Part shown: piece by piece, positions 9,111-17,159 of the stretch
Position numbering within the stretch: the stretch's first letter is position 1
How the letters are laid out: each line of letters begins with the position of its first letter
Program-made: the position numbers and the translations under genes
From: Helicobacter suis HS1
GTDB taxonomy: Bacteria > Campylobacterota > Campylobacteria > Campylobacterales > Helicobacteraceae
Length of the DNA: 64,000 bases
Assembly: GCF_026000295.1 (NCBI RefSeq)
Contig: NZ_AP026769.1
Location: 496,001-560,000 of the forward strand
Direction: 5' to 3'
Notes under the pieces: model-generated
Told to the model about the DNA's origin: nothing
Database searches by the model: none
What the model saw: the letters and a program-made list of their open reading frames with translations, nothing else

Positions 9111-9316
9111 CAAAGGCCTTAGAGAGGCCTTAGAATGGATTTTTGCAACTTGACAGGTTGGTAAAAAATAGCTATGATAAAAGGCGTTAAGGTTATAGGT
9201 GTGCCTTAGACTTGTGCCATGTGTGCTAAATGAGGGTGAATAGAGGAGGTTTAGGGAAGTGGTTAAGCCCCTTAAATAGGGGCTTGCGGTGGAATGGGGG
9301 GGGGTATGAAAGATAG
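9111..9316. repeat. Right inverted terminus (TIR-R)
   Basis: The reverse complement of TIR-L with small insertions, ending TGAAAGATAG. It carries a 9-G tract (9296-9304) where TIR-L has 6 C, and the same perfect hairpin at 9265-9285. The similarity extends inward to the shared CAAAGGCCTTAGAGAGGC block. Confidence 0.8.
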
Positions 9317-9630
9317 ACTTTGTTTTTCTCACATCTAATAGGGGGCACATATTCGCATTGTTTGTTATTCTTAGAGGATGAGGGGGATGTGTAATATTCT
9401 ACTTCAAAATTAGTAGTTTCTAGGATACCTTGATCCCTATAATCTTTGATCTTTCTCTCAAACGCTTCTGGTAACTCTGCGCTAGAGAGCGTGGCGATGA
9501 TGAAAATAAATTGAATTTCTATAAAATTGGCGATCAACTTGCTAATAAACGGTAGATAAACTACTTTTTCATAATACGCTACGAGTGCATCTACTTTTTG
9601 ATCTTGTAGCTTAGTGATTTGTATTGCCAT
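9226..9630 (-). CDS. Unidentified protein, 3' end replaced by element terminus
   Basis: ATG at 9630 opens a 134-residue frame just downstream of purB. The first 105 residues look native: an amphipathic start (MAIQITKLQDQKVDALVA), a hydrophobic stretch IEIQFIFIIATL and a charged C-terminal part. The last ~30 codons lie inside TIR-R (9226-9316) and read as low-complexity Pro/Phe/Leu, so the original 3' end was probably lost when the element arrived. No family is recognised. The 5' end is within a 100-bp tandem duplication. Confidence 0.5.
   Translation of the reverse strand: MAIQITKLQDQKVDALVAYYEKVVYLPFISKLIANFIEIQFIFIIATLSSAELPEAFERKIKDYRDQGILETTNFEVEYYTSPSSSKNNKQCEYVPPIRCEKNKVYLSYPPPFHRKPLFKGLNHFPKPPLFTLI
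9265..9285. repeat. Perfect 8-bp hairpin in TIR-R
   Basis: AAGCCCCT-TAAAT-AGGGGCTT, the inverted equivalent of the left hairpin, again about 30 bp from the outer end of the element. Confidence 0.75.
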
Positions 9631-9777
9631 GCCTACCCTTTTATTAAATACCAAAAACCCGCGTAAAGATTTGATCTGCTACGAGTGCATCTACTTTTTG
9701 ATCTTGTAGCTTAGTGATTTGTATTGCCATGCCTACCCTTTTATTAAATACCAAAAACCCGCGTAAAGATTTGATCT
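9578..9777. repeat. Perfect tandem duplication, 2 x 100 bp
   Basis: Positions 9578-9677 and 9678-9777 are identical. The unit spans the last 11 codons and stop of purB, the short intergenic gap and the first 18 codons of the gene at 9630. The purB-proximal copy keeps purB intact; the second copy supplies the start of the downstream gene. Confidence 0.95.
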
Positions 9778-11054
9778 GTATTTTTCAGATAATAGCTAGT
9801 ATCAAAACACTCTTCTAAAAAGCTACGATCAACTTTTTCTAGGCGGGGGTCTTTTAAAAGCGTGTGTAAAAAGCAATCTGGGGTGTGTTTGCCTTGTTGT
9901 AAACTTTTCCAAACTTTAGCGGCGTTTTCTTGAATGATAGTATAACTCTGCTCTTTGCTAAAACCTAGTTTAGGCAACTCTAACAAAAGCCGCTGTGAAA
10001 AAATCAACCCCCCCGTTTTTTCTAAATTTTGTTGCATATTCTCCGGATAAACCACCAAATTTTTTAAAAGTGTTGTGAGGCGATCAAGCATAAAATCTGT
10101 TGTGGTGAAAATATCGGGGAAAATGAATCGTTCTACTGAACTATGGCTAATATCGCGCTCATGCCAGAGTGCGACACTCTCCATCATAGGCATGCAATAC
10201 CCGCGAATCACACGGCAAAGCCCGGTAATATTCTCACTAAGTACCGGATTGCGTTTATGTGGCATGGCTGAACTGCCCTTTTGCCCCTTGCTAAAATATT
10301 CCTCTGCCTCATAAACTTCTGTGCGTTGGTAGTGGCGGATATTAATCACAACTTTCTCACAACTGCTAGCCAGTAGTGCTATAGCATTGATCATTTTAGC
10401 GTGGCGATCCCTAGAAATCACTTGGTTTGTAATGGGGGCAACTTTAAGGCCTAATGAGGTACAGGTAATTTCCTCTAACTCTAAGGGGATATGCGCCAAA
10501 TTACCCATTGCACCACTGATCATACCAACCCCAACCTCCTCTAGCACAACTTTTAAAGACTGCATATGCCGCCACATTTCATCAAACCACAGCGCCCACA
10601 CTAGCCCAAAAGAGAGAGGCTCACCGTGGATACCATGGCTTCTACCAATAATAAGTGTGTCTTTAAATTCGTAAGCTCGCTTTTTAAGCACAGCTAAAAG
10701 CGCGTCTAAATCTTTCAAGATAATTTTAAGGCTTTCTTGTAACAGCAAGGCTAGGGCTGTATCAATACAATCGCTAGAGGTGATGCCATAGTGGAAAAAC
10801 CGCGCTTCATCGCCTAGATTCTCACATACAGCATTAATAAAAGCTATCACATCGTGTTTTGTAGTCTGTTCTAGGGTGTGGATACGCTCCAGACTAAACC
10901 ATGCCTTTTGGATTTTTTCACAATCCACAGCACTCATCAAACCTAGTTGATACCACGCGCTAGCAACGGCTTTTTCAACCTTTAGATAAGTATCAAATTT
11001 GTTTCGTAAACTCCACAAGGCTAACATCCCCTCCCTAGAATAGCGATCAAGCAT
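9744..11054 (-). CDS. purB: Adenylosuccinate lyase
   Basis: A 436-residue member of the fumarase/aspartase superfamily. It acts twice in purine synthesis, cleaving SAICAR to AICAR and adenylosuccinate to AMP, in the cytosol. The family signature GSSAMPHKRNP is visible in the second half and the N-terminus (MLDRYSREGMLALWS) is typical. The ATG abuts the porB stop (TAAATG), so it is probably co-transcribed with porGDAB, an order I recall from H. pylori. Its last codons lie in a 100-bp tandem repeat. Confidence 0.96.
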   Translation of the reverse strand: MLDRYSREGMLALWSLRNKFDTYLKVEKAVASAWYQLGLMSAVDCEKIQKAWFSLERIHTLEQTTKHDVIAFINAVCENLGDEARFFHYGITSSDCIDTALALLLQESLKIILKDLDALLAVLKKRAYEFKDTLIIGRSHGIHGEPLSFGLVWALWFDEMWRHMQSLKVVLEEVGVGMISGAMGNLAHIPLELEEITCTSLGLKVAPITNQVISRDRHAKMINAIALLASSCEKVVINIRHYQRTEVYEAEEYFSKGQKGSSAMPHKRNPVLSENITGLCRVIRGYCMPMMESVALWHERDISHSSVERFIFPDIFTTTDFMLDRLTTLLKNLVVYPENMQQNLEKTGGLIFSQRLLLELPKLGFSKEQSYTIIQENAAKVWKSLQQGKHTPDCFLHTLLKDPRLEKVDRSFLEECFDTSYYLKNTDQIFTRVFGI

Positions 11055-11999
11055 TTAAACCTTAGCTTCTTCGCGTCGCTGTAAGTACTCCCAACGGGTA
11101 TCTACATCTTTTTGTAAGGCTTCAATAATGTGTTCGTTTTCTTTTTTAAACAAATGGGCAAATCGTTTTTGCACGCCCAAATAATCGCGCACAGGCAAAA
11201 TATTACGCGGGCGGTAGGTGATTTTTAATTCTGTGCCATGGAAAATTTCAAAGAGGGGGAAAATCAGACAATCCACCGCTAAATCTGTCATTTCAATGGC
11301 CAAAGAGGAATGGTATCTCCACTCAGTAGGACAGGGGCTTAGCGCGTTAATAAAACATGGACCCTCTGTATCTAGCGCGGTTTTAATTTTCTTATTCATG
11401 TCTTTCCACTTGTTGGGGGCAAGTTGAGCGGTGTAGGGAATGCCATGAGCGGCCATGATTAGGGGTAGATCTTTTTTGCGCTCTTTCTTTCCAAAACTGA
11501 CTTTACCTGCGGGGGTGGTACTTGTGCTCGCTCCCATAGGCGTACTCCCACTCCTTTGCCCACCGGTATTAGCGTAGTTTTCATTATCCAAACAAATATA
11601 AGTCATGTCATGCCCGCGTTCTAAACAACCGCTGATAAATTGAAACCCAATATCATAAGATGCGCCATCGCCTCCAAAAGCGACAAATTTAGGCCGTTGC
11701 CCTGTATATTTGCCTTTTCTAGCTAGAGCTTTATACATGCTTTCTGCGCCACATACAGCCGTAGAGCTATTTTCAAAACCTACATGAATCCAAGGTACAT
11801 CCCAAGAAGTGTGGGGATAAACCGCTGAGCACACTTCTAAACAGCCCGTAGAATTACCCAGCACAATAGGCCCATCTACGGCGTTGAGTACCTCGCGTAT
11901 AATGATGCCATGCCCACAACCCGGACAAAGAAGGTGTGAGCCTTCAAACTTTTCAGCCGCTTGGCTAAAACTCTTAAGTGTCTTAACTTCTTTAACCAT
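11055..11999 (-). CDS. porB: Pyruvate:ferredoxin oxidoreductase, beta subunit
   Basis: A 314-residue thiamine diphosphate-binding subunit. It has LLCPGCGHG at the N-terminus, GDGASYDIG with the cofactor-binding DGA, and ENYANTGGQRSGSTP, all typical of PorB. With PorA, PorD and the gamma subunit it oxidises pyruvate to acetyl-CoA and CO2, reducing a low-potential carrier. It replaces pyruvate dehydrogenase in Helicobacter. It follows porA by 12 bp with a GGAG site. Confidence 0.95.
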   Translation of the reverse strand: MVKEVKTLKSFSQAAEKFEGSHLLCPGCGHGIIIREVLNAVDGPIVLGNSTGCLEVCSAVYPHTSWDVPWIHVGFENSSTAVCGAESMYKALARKGKYTGQRPKFVAFGGDGASYDIGFQFISGCLERGHDMTYICLDNENYANTGGQRSGSTPMGASTSTTPAGKVSFGKKERKKDLPLIMAAHGIPYTAQLAPNKWKDMNKKIKTALDTEGPCFINALSPCPTEWRYHSSLAIEMTDLAVDCLIFPLFEIFHGTELKITYRPRNILPVRDYLGVQKRFAHLFKKENEHIIEALQKDVDTRWEYLQRREEAKV

Positions 12000-12011
12000 G
12001 TTTTCTCCTTT

Positions 12012-13235
12012 TTAGAAATAAGACAATTCAGGACCATTAAGTCCGATAAATTGTTGCGTGGGGTGGGTAAGACCCCCTTTTTTAGCGTCTTGTACTAACG
12101 CCTCAAAGATAGAATCTAAATTAGCTTGGGTTAAATCCCTACCACCTAGCCCATAAATATAATTGCTTAATACGGGGTGTTTGGAGCCGGGGGCTTGGTA
12201 TAAACTAGCTGCAATCTCATTAAAGAGCGCACCTAGTGCACCAGAAGGGGAGCTTTTATCCATTACAGCCACTGCTTTAGCATTTTTAAGCGCACCGGCA
12301 AGCAATTCAAAGGGGAAGGGGCGTAATAAATGCGTAGTTACTACACCGGCTTTAACCCCTTTCTCACGGGCTTTTTTAGCCGCCACGATAGCAGACTCAT
12401 AGGTAGTGCCTAGAGCAAAAATAACCACTTCAGCATCTTCTATTCCAAAGGTTTCAATGAGATTATACTGGCGACCGGTGATCTTGGCAAAATTGCCAAA
12501 AATTTCTTCTAAAACGCTGCTAGAGTGCATAATGGCATGGTGGAGCTTAGCTTTGTGTTCAAAATGCCACTCCTCTTCTGCCTGTGCCCCATAGCTAACG
12601 GGTTTATCAAAGTCTAACATAGAATGCACACTCAGATAATCCCCCACAAATTTATAAGCAACCGCATCGCTTAATGGGCGTACATTTTGCACGGTGTGGG
12701 AGGATAAAAATCCGTCTTGGTGCACCATGACAGGTACGCGCACTTCTGCATGTTCGGCTAGTTTAAAGGCCATGAGCGTAAAATCATAGACTTCTTGGGG
12801 ATTACAGGTACAAAGACTAATCCAACCGCTATCACGCCCTAAATACATATCTGAGTGATCACAGTGGATATTAAGCGGAGAGGCTAGGGCGCGATTAGCC
12901 ACATTCAGCACAATAGGCAAGCGCATGCCAGAGGCTTGATAAAGCACCTCTACCATTAGAGCAAAACCTTGTGAACTAGTAGCTGTACTCACCCGCCCCC
13001 CAGCCGCAGCAGCCCCCACACACGCACTCATAGCCGCATGCTCAGATTCAACTAGTACAAACTCGCCATCAATATAACCATTATCTTTAAACGAGCCGTA
13101 GTTTTGGATAATGGGGGTAGAGGGGGTGATAGGATAAGCTGCTACGACATCAACTTGGGCTTGGCGCAAAGCATGCGCGCTAGCGGTACAACCATCCCAA
13201 GCCTCTACGGCATTCATTTGGTAACTAGAAGCCAT
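12012..13235 (-). CDS. porA: Pyruvate:ferredoxin oxidoreductase, alpha subunit
   Basis: A 407-residue alpha subunit with the pyrimidine-binding domain I (AYPITPSTPIIQ near residue 35, ESEHAAMSACVGAAAAG) and the domain II Rossmann-like part (EVVIFALGTTYESA, TTHLLRPFP). It forms the active site with PorB. Its start overlaps the porD end by 11 bp, consistent with translational coupling and fixed subunit ratio. Confidence 0.95.
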   Translation of the reverse strand: MASSYQMNAVEAWDGCTASAHALRQAQVDVVAAYPITPSTPIIQNYGSFKDNGYIDGEFVLVESEHAAMSACVGAAAAGGRVSTATSSQGFALMVEVLYQASGMRLPIVLNVANRALASPLNIHCDHSDMYLGRDSGWISLCTCNPQEVYDFTLMAFKLAEHAEVRVPVMVHQDGFLSSHTVQNVRPLSDAVAYKFVGDYLSVHSMLDFDKPVSYGAQAEEEWHFEHKAKLHHAIMHSSSVLEEIFGNFAKITGRQYNLIETFGIEDAEVVIFALGTTYESAIVAAKKAREKGVKAGVVTTHLLRPFPFELLAGALKNAKAVAVMDKSSPSGALGALFNEIAASLYQAPGSKHPVLSNYIYGLGGRDLTQANLDSIFEALVQDAKKGGLTHPTQQFIGLNGPELSYF

Positions 13236-13653
13236 TATAACCCCCTTCTGTGCGGTAACTTTTCTTTTTAATGCCCGGTGTTTTCTCCGGCCACTTAGTA
13301 AGCGCCTCTTCTAGGGGTTCAAGATTATCAAACATGAGCAAAGATTTAGGATTAGTAGGGCACACATCTACACACACGCCACAACCCTTGCAATGTTCAT
13401 AATCTATCCCACTCATTTTACCCTCACGAGATAGAATGGACGCATCCGGGCAATAAACCCAGCAATTAAAACAGTTAATGCAAACCTCTTTGTTGTGCAC
13501 GGGCTTTTCTACACGCCAATTTGCTACGCTAGCTGTAAAAGAACTTTCTTGGGTGTAGTTGCGTGTATCATTATGTTTACTTAATTCCTCTTGCCCTTCT
13601 TTTTCAAAGGGAAACAGTACGCCACCGATTGCAAATTCTTGCCAATTATTCAT
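13225..13653 (-). CDS. porD: Pyruvate:ferredoxin oxidoreductase, delta (ferredoxin) subunit
   Basis: A 142-residue protein with two [4Fe-4S] motifs in the C-terminal half: CINCFNCWVYCP and CKGCGVCVDVCP. It carries electrons from the TPP site to the external acceptor. The N-terminal 50 residues are a Helicobacter/Campylobacter-type extension. It lies between the gamma and alpha genes of the operon. Confidence 0.95.
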   Translation of the reverse strand: MNNWQEFAIGGVLFPFEKEGQEELSKHNDTRNYTQESSFTASVANWRVEKPVHNKEVCINCFNCWVYCPDASILSREGKMSGIDYEHCKGCGVCVDVCPTNPKSLLMFDNLEPLEEALTKWPEKTPGIKKKSYRTEGGYNGF

Positions 13654-13662
13654 GGGAGTCCT

Positions 13663-14223
13663 TTATTGCACTTGTTGATAAGCTTGATCAATAGCCATCA
13701 TGTTAGCATCAATTAAAGCCTGAGCCATCTTTTTACCCAATACTTCTTTGAAAGTGTTTTTAAAAAACTCCAACTCTAGCATGCCAGAAACTTTCATTAA
13801 AGCCCCTAACATAGGCGTATTAGGAATGGGTCGTTTGATCGTATCCATCGCTATTTTAATGCAATTAAGCGTGTAGAGTTTTTTATTAGCCAAATCAGGC
13901 TTTTTCTCTAATAACTCTTCTTTAGAGAGGTGGGTGGTGATAATATAAGTGGTTTCCTCTTTTTCATCTTCTGTAATATTTGCAATAAAAGTTAGCCCCG
14001 GATCAATAACTAAGACATAATCTGGATTCATGAATTTTTCATGGTTTAAAATGGGTTCTGAGTCAATCCGGTTATACGCCGTCATCGCCGCCCCTCTTTT
14101 AGCCGAACCATAGACTGCAAAGCCTTGTACTTCCTTGCCTGTAGTGGCCACCACATCGGCCAAACCCTTAGCCCCCGTAACTGCCCCCTGTCCAGCTCTT
14201 GCATGCCATCTAATCTGTAGCAT
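13663..14223 (-). CDS. porG: Pyruvate:ferredoxin oxidoreductase, gamma subunit
   Basis: A 186-residue subunit, starting MLQIRWHARAGQGAVTGAKGLA, the hallmark GxGGQG-like motif of the gamma domain (here ARAGQGAVTG). It is the first gene of the por operon; ATG 14223 has TAAGGAG upstream. A TATAAT box 45 bp upstream provides a likely promoter. Confidence 0.94.
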   Translation of the reverse strand: MLQIRWHARAGQGAVTGAKGLADVVATTGKEVQGFAVYGSAKRGAAMTAYNRIDSEPILNHEKFMNPDYVLVIDPGLTFIANITEDEKEETTYIITTHLSKEELLEKKPDLANKKLYTLNCIKIAMDTIKRPIPNTPMLGALMKVSGMLELEFFKNTFKEVLGKKMAQALIDANMMAIDQAYQQVQ

Positions 14224-14267
14224 TTTACTCCTTATTAATGTAGATTGATTAAATACGAAGTCGCGCC

Positions 14268-14273
14268 ATTATA
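14268..14273 (-). promoter_or_regulatory. Probable -10 box of the por operon
   Basis: The minus strand reads TATAAT here, preceded by TG. It lies about 45 bp ahead of the porG start and outside any gene. Helicobacter sigma-80 promoters rely mainly on such an extended -10. Confidence 0.55.
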
Positions 14274-14301
14274 CAGCCAAAATAAGAAATTTTGATTAAT
14301 C

Positions 14302-14562
14302 CTAACTCATTTGGCGATCTTTTGCTAAATCCTGTAACCAGATAAAGACCTCAACCACACTTTGGTAAAGTTCAGGCGGAATTGCATGATCGACTGGTAA
14401 ATGCAATAAAGATTCTACCAGACTCTCATTACAAAAAAGCGGAATATCAAAGGCTTTGGCCTTTTGCATAATGGCCTCTGCAATACTGCCCACACCACTA
14501 GCTACAACCTTTGGCGCGTGATCTTGCTCAATATTATAGGCCAGTGCTACAGCTTTTGGCAT
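14302..14562 (-). CDS. flhX: FlhX, FlhB C-terminal-domain homologue
   Basis: An 86-residue protein from ATG 14562 (6 bp after the ribE stop). MPKAVALAYN, APKVVASGVG and IPLFCNESLVESLL match the C-terminal domain of the flagellar export switch protein FlhB. It starts just after where the NPTH autocleavage site would be. In H. pylori a free-standing copy (FlhX) can replace the cleaved FlhB C-terminus in the export gate. An upstream in-frame ATG (14604) would overlap ribE by 37 bp. Confidence 0.85.
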   Translation of the reverse strand: MPKAVALAYNIEQDHAPKVVASGVGSIAEAIMQKAKAFDIPLFCNESLVESLLHLPVDHAIPPELYQSVVEVFIWLQDLAKDRQMS

Positions 14563-14567
14563 GCCCA

Positions 14568-15200
14568 TTAATAACCCATTACCAAAGCGTCCATCTCTTG
14601 CCACGAAACAATATTTCTTGTAGCACTATTTTTTGTACGGCGTAAGAAATGGGCAATGGATCGCACTAACATATCGCTTTCAATATTAACCCGCCGTCCT
14701 TTTTTATAAGAAGCAAAGAGGGTATTTTTAAAGGTGTGCTCAATGATGACTAATTCAAAAAAATCTGCCTCTATGCTAGCAAGAGTAAGACTCACCCCAT
14801 CAATGGCAATAGAACCCTTAGGAATGCATAACTCTAAAATATGCGTAGGGGCTTTAATTTGCACACAAACTTGATTACCCACAGGTTTACTTCCTAGTAC
14901 AACGCCTATTCCATCAACATGGCCTTGTACTAAATGCCCATCTAAGCGATCGCTAGCCCTTAAAGCCGGCTCTACATGCACTAATGATCCCGGGCGATAG
15001 TTTTCTAGCGCAATGCTTTGTTGTGTATGCGTACTTAACTGCAAAGAAAAACCCCCTTGAGAAATCCCAACCACAGTCAAACAAGCCCCATTAACAGCGA
15101 TACTATCACCAATTTTAGGTTGATATTGGCTTTTAAGCGCTAGTAAATCGCCTGAAAAGGAGTTTACAACAGCCATTTCTTGGATTAGTCCACTAAACAC
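14568..15200 (-). CDS. ribE: Riboflavin synthase, alpha chain
   Basis: It has 210 residues with two lumazine-binding repeats, each with the pattern MFSGLIQ...VNGACLTV and HLVQGHVDGIG...IAIDGVSLTL. It dismutates two molecules of 6,7-dimethyl-8-ribityllumazine to riboflavin. The length is normal for the family. It is divergent from tatD; the 84-bp gap holds promoters for both sides. H. pylori has the same ribE-flhX pair. Confidence 0.95.
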   Translation of the reverse strand: MFSGLIQEMAVVNSFSGDLLALKSQYQPKIGDSIAVNGACLTVVGISQGGFSLQLSTHTQQSIALENYRPGSLVHVEPALRASDRLDGHLVQGHVDGIGVVLGSKPVGNQVCVQIKAPTHILELCIPKGSIAIDGVSLTLASIEADFFELVIIEHTFKNTLFASYKKGRRVNIESDMLVRSIAHFLRRTKNSATRNIVSWQEMDALVMGY

Positions 15201-15284
15201 GCCTCAATCCTTTAGTTTTTAATGTATATGGCGTGTAAATTATAGTACAATGGAACTTTTTTATTATCATTAGAGGAAATAAAT

Positions 15285-16055
15285 ATGGAGCTTGTGGACA
15301 CCCATTGCCATTTAGATCACCCCTCCTACCAAGCAGATTTTTTAAAAGTGTTGCAAAATGCCCAAGAAGTGGGGGTACAAACAGCGATTATCCCTGCTGC
15401 TAGTCCTAAGGATTTAAAACGCGCCATTGAGCTATGTGAAACCCACCAGAATTTATACTTTGCTGTGGGAGTACACCCCCTAGACTTAGAAGATTTTGAT
15501 CTGAATGTTTTAAGAGAGCATATTACACACCCTAAATGCGTGGCTGTGGGTGAATGTGGGTTAGATTACCACCGCCTAGAGACACCCGATCAAACAGTTA
15601 TAGCATCTCAAAAAGAGGCCTTTATTACACAAATTGATCTAGCCTTAGAATTTGAAAAACCCTTGATTGTGCACATTAGAGAGGCCAGTGAAGATGCCTA
15701 CCTTATTTTAAAACAATACCCAAAACTTAAAGGGGTTTTACACTGCTATAATGCCCACCCCTTGCTTTTAAAACTCTCCTCTCAGTTTTACTATGGGATC
15801 GGAGGTGTGGCAACTTTTAAAAATGCCAAAGATTTAGTAGCCATTTTGCCCCAAATTCCTCTAAATCGTTTGCTATTAGAAACCGATGCACCCTATCTCA
15901 CACCCCACCCTTTCAGAGGGCAACGCAATCAGCCCCACCACATTCCTCTAATCGCTCAAAAAATAGCAGAGGTGTGTTGCATTAATTTAGAAGATCTTGC
16001 CAAAATTACTACACATAATGCCAAAACTCTCTTTGGCTTACCAAAGGTTTCTTAA
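15285..16055 (+). CDS. tatD: TatD-family metal-dependent deoxyribonuclease
   Basis: A 256-residue TIM-barrel hydrolase with DTHCHLD at residues 4-10, AVGECGLDYH, HCYNA and LLETDAPYLTP, the metal ligands of TatD/YcfH proteins. Homologues are 3'-5' DNases or D-aminoacyl-tRNA deacylases; the exact substrate is unknown. A TAGAGGAA site precedes the ATG. It heads a run of closely packed envelope genes. Confidence 0.9.
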   Translation: MELVDTHCHLDHPSYQADFLKVLQNAQEVGVQTAIIPAASPKDLKRAIELCETHQNLYFAVGVHPLDLEDFDLNVLREHITHPKCVAVGECGLDYHRLETPDQTVIASQKEAFITQIDLALEFEKPLIVHIREASEDAYLILKQYPKLKGVLHCYNAHPLLLKLSSQFYYGIGGVATFKNAKDLVAILPQIPLNRLLLETDAPYLTPHPFRGQRNQPHHIPLIAQKIAEVCCINLEDLAKITTHNAKTLFGLPKVS

Positions 16056-17159
16056 ATGACTCCACCCTTAAAGAAATTTTTTATTCTTTTGTTTAGCTGT
16101 GTTTTTTTAATGCCAAATCTTAATGCCCAATCCATTATCAGTAACACGAGTTTAAAAACCTTAAATGCCTTTGGGGTAGATGTAGCGTTTTTAACAAGTG
16201 TGGAAAATACACAAACCCTTGAGAGTGTAGAACAAACCTTTGGTAAGTTGGTACAACGCTACGATGCTAATGGCATTTTTATCCCCACCATTAAAAGCAT
16301 GCTCATTCAAGCTAATATCCCCGTAGAATTCTTATTTTTAGCTATGGCAGAATCTAAGTTTTCCGCCCGTGCTTATAGCGTGAAAAGGGCTGTAGGGATC
16401 TGGCAACTCATGCCAGAGACGGCTAAAATGCTAGGTTTGCATGTGGGGCGTTATTTAGATGAACGGCGCGATCCTATTAAAAGTACGCAAGCAGCGATTC
16501 GCTACTTCCACATGCTTTATAAACAAACCAAACAATGGTATTTAGTGGCTATGGCTTATAACTACGGGCTTAGAAGAGTACAAGAGGCTGTTGTATTAGC
16601 TGGCACGGATAATATCAATGTGCTTTTAGATGAGGATAAGAAATTTCTGCCTAAAGAAACACGCCACTATATCCGCTCTATCTTGAGTTTAGCCATTGCC
16701 TTTAATAATTTAGATACGCTAGGGCATAAAGCCTACTTACTCAATCGTGGCGCTAGACAAAGCTTAGCGAGTTTAGAGTTACAAGGGGGGACCTTATTCT
16801 CAGAGATAGCCAAAAGCGCCCACCTCTCTTTATCAGAACTCAAAGCCTATAACCACCAGTTCCGTTATAATTTTCTACCCACAGGAACTTCTAGTATGGT
16901 CTATATCCCTTATGAAAATCTAGCCTATTTTAGGCAACATTATAAACCAGGTAGTGGCGTGGCCGCGCTTTTTATCAGGCATAAAGTCAGACCTAAAGAA
17001 ACTTTGTATTCTATCGCCCGAAGATTTCATAGCAGCGTTTCCATGATTAAATCTGCTAATAATCTAACAAGTTCTTATTTAAGCCGTAACCAACAGATCA
17101 TGATTCCTGTGCTTAAAAAATCCTATCACTCTAAAAAAGTGGCACAAAATGAGTTTTAA
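16056..17159 (+). CDS. mltD: Membrane-bound lytic transglycosylase MltD/DniR
   Basis: It has 367 residues: an N-terminal signal (hydrophobic 8-22), an SLT domain with catalytic Glu99 in AMAESKFS and GIWQLMPETAK, and a C-terminal LysM domain (about 310-355; TLYSIARRFHSSVSMIKSANN). It cleaves peptidoglycan between MurNAc and GlcNAc in the periplasm. It starts right after the tatD stop and its stop overlaps the rlpA start by one base. Confidence 0.93.
   Translation: MTPPLKKFFILLFSCVFLMPNLNAQSIISNTSLKTLNAFGVDVAFLTSVENTQTLESVEQTFGKLVQRYDANGIFIPTIKSMLIQANIPVEFLFLAMAESKFSARAYSVKRAVGIWQLMPETAKMLGLHVGRYLDERRDPIKSTQAAIRYFHMLYKQTKQWYLVAMAYNYGLRRVQEAVVLAGTDNINVLLDEDKKFLPKETRHYIRSILSLAIAFNNLDTLGHKAYLLNRGARQSLASLELQGGTLFSEIAKSAHLSLSELKAYNHQFRYNFLPTGTSSMVYIPYENLAYFRQHYKPGSGVAALFIRHKVRPKETLYSIARRFHSSVSMIKSANNLTSSYLSRNQQIMIPVLKKSYHSKKVAQNEF

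Larger units (their letters stand above)
7482..9316. mobile_element. 1.8 kb element with long inverted termini carrying a lysis-like cassette
   Basis: The element is defined by imperfect inverted repeats at 7482-7664 and 9111-9316. Inside are three tightly coupled plus-strand genes (7917-9032): a DUF5675 protein, a small membrane protein and a holin-like protein. No transposase, integrase or replication gene is present, so if it moves it does so in trans. The left side cuts an IS607-type recombinase remnant; the right side lies within the 3' end of an open frame of unknown function. I could not identify a target-site duplication. Its identity as a mobile unit is inferred from the termini. Confidence 0.6.

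Noticed and set aside
9265-9285. The TIR hairpins as standard rho-independent terminators
   Set aside because: No T-run follows the stem on either strand, and both copies sit at the same place in the inverted termini.
7482-9316. The element as an ordinary IS605/IS607 insertion sequence
   Set aside because: No transposase or TnpB gene inside; those families lack long inverted repeats. Only a short IS607-type recombinase remnant lies outside the left end.
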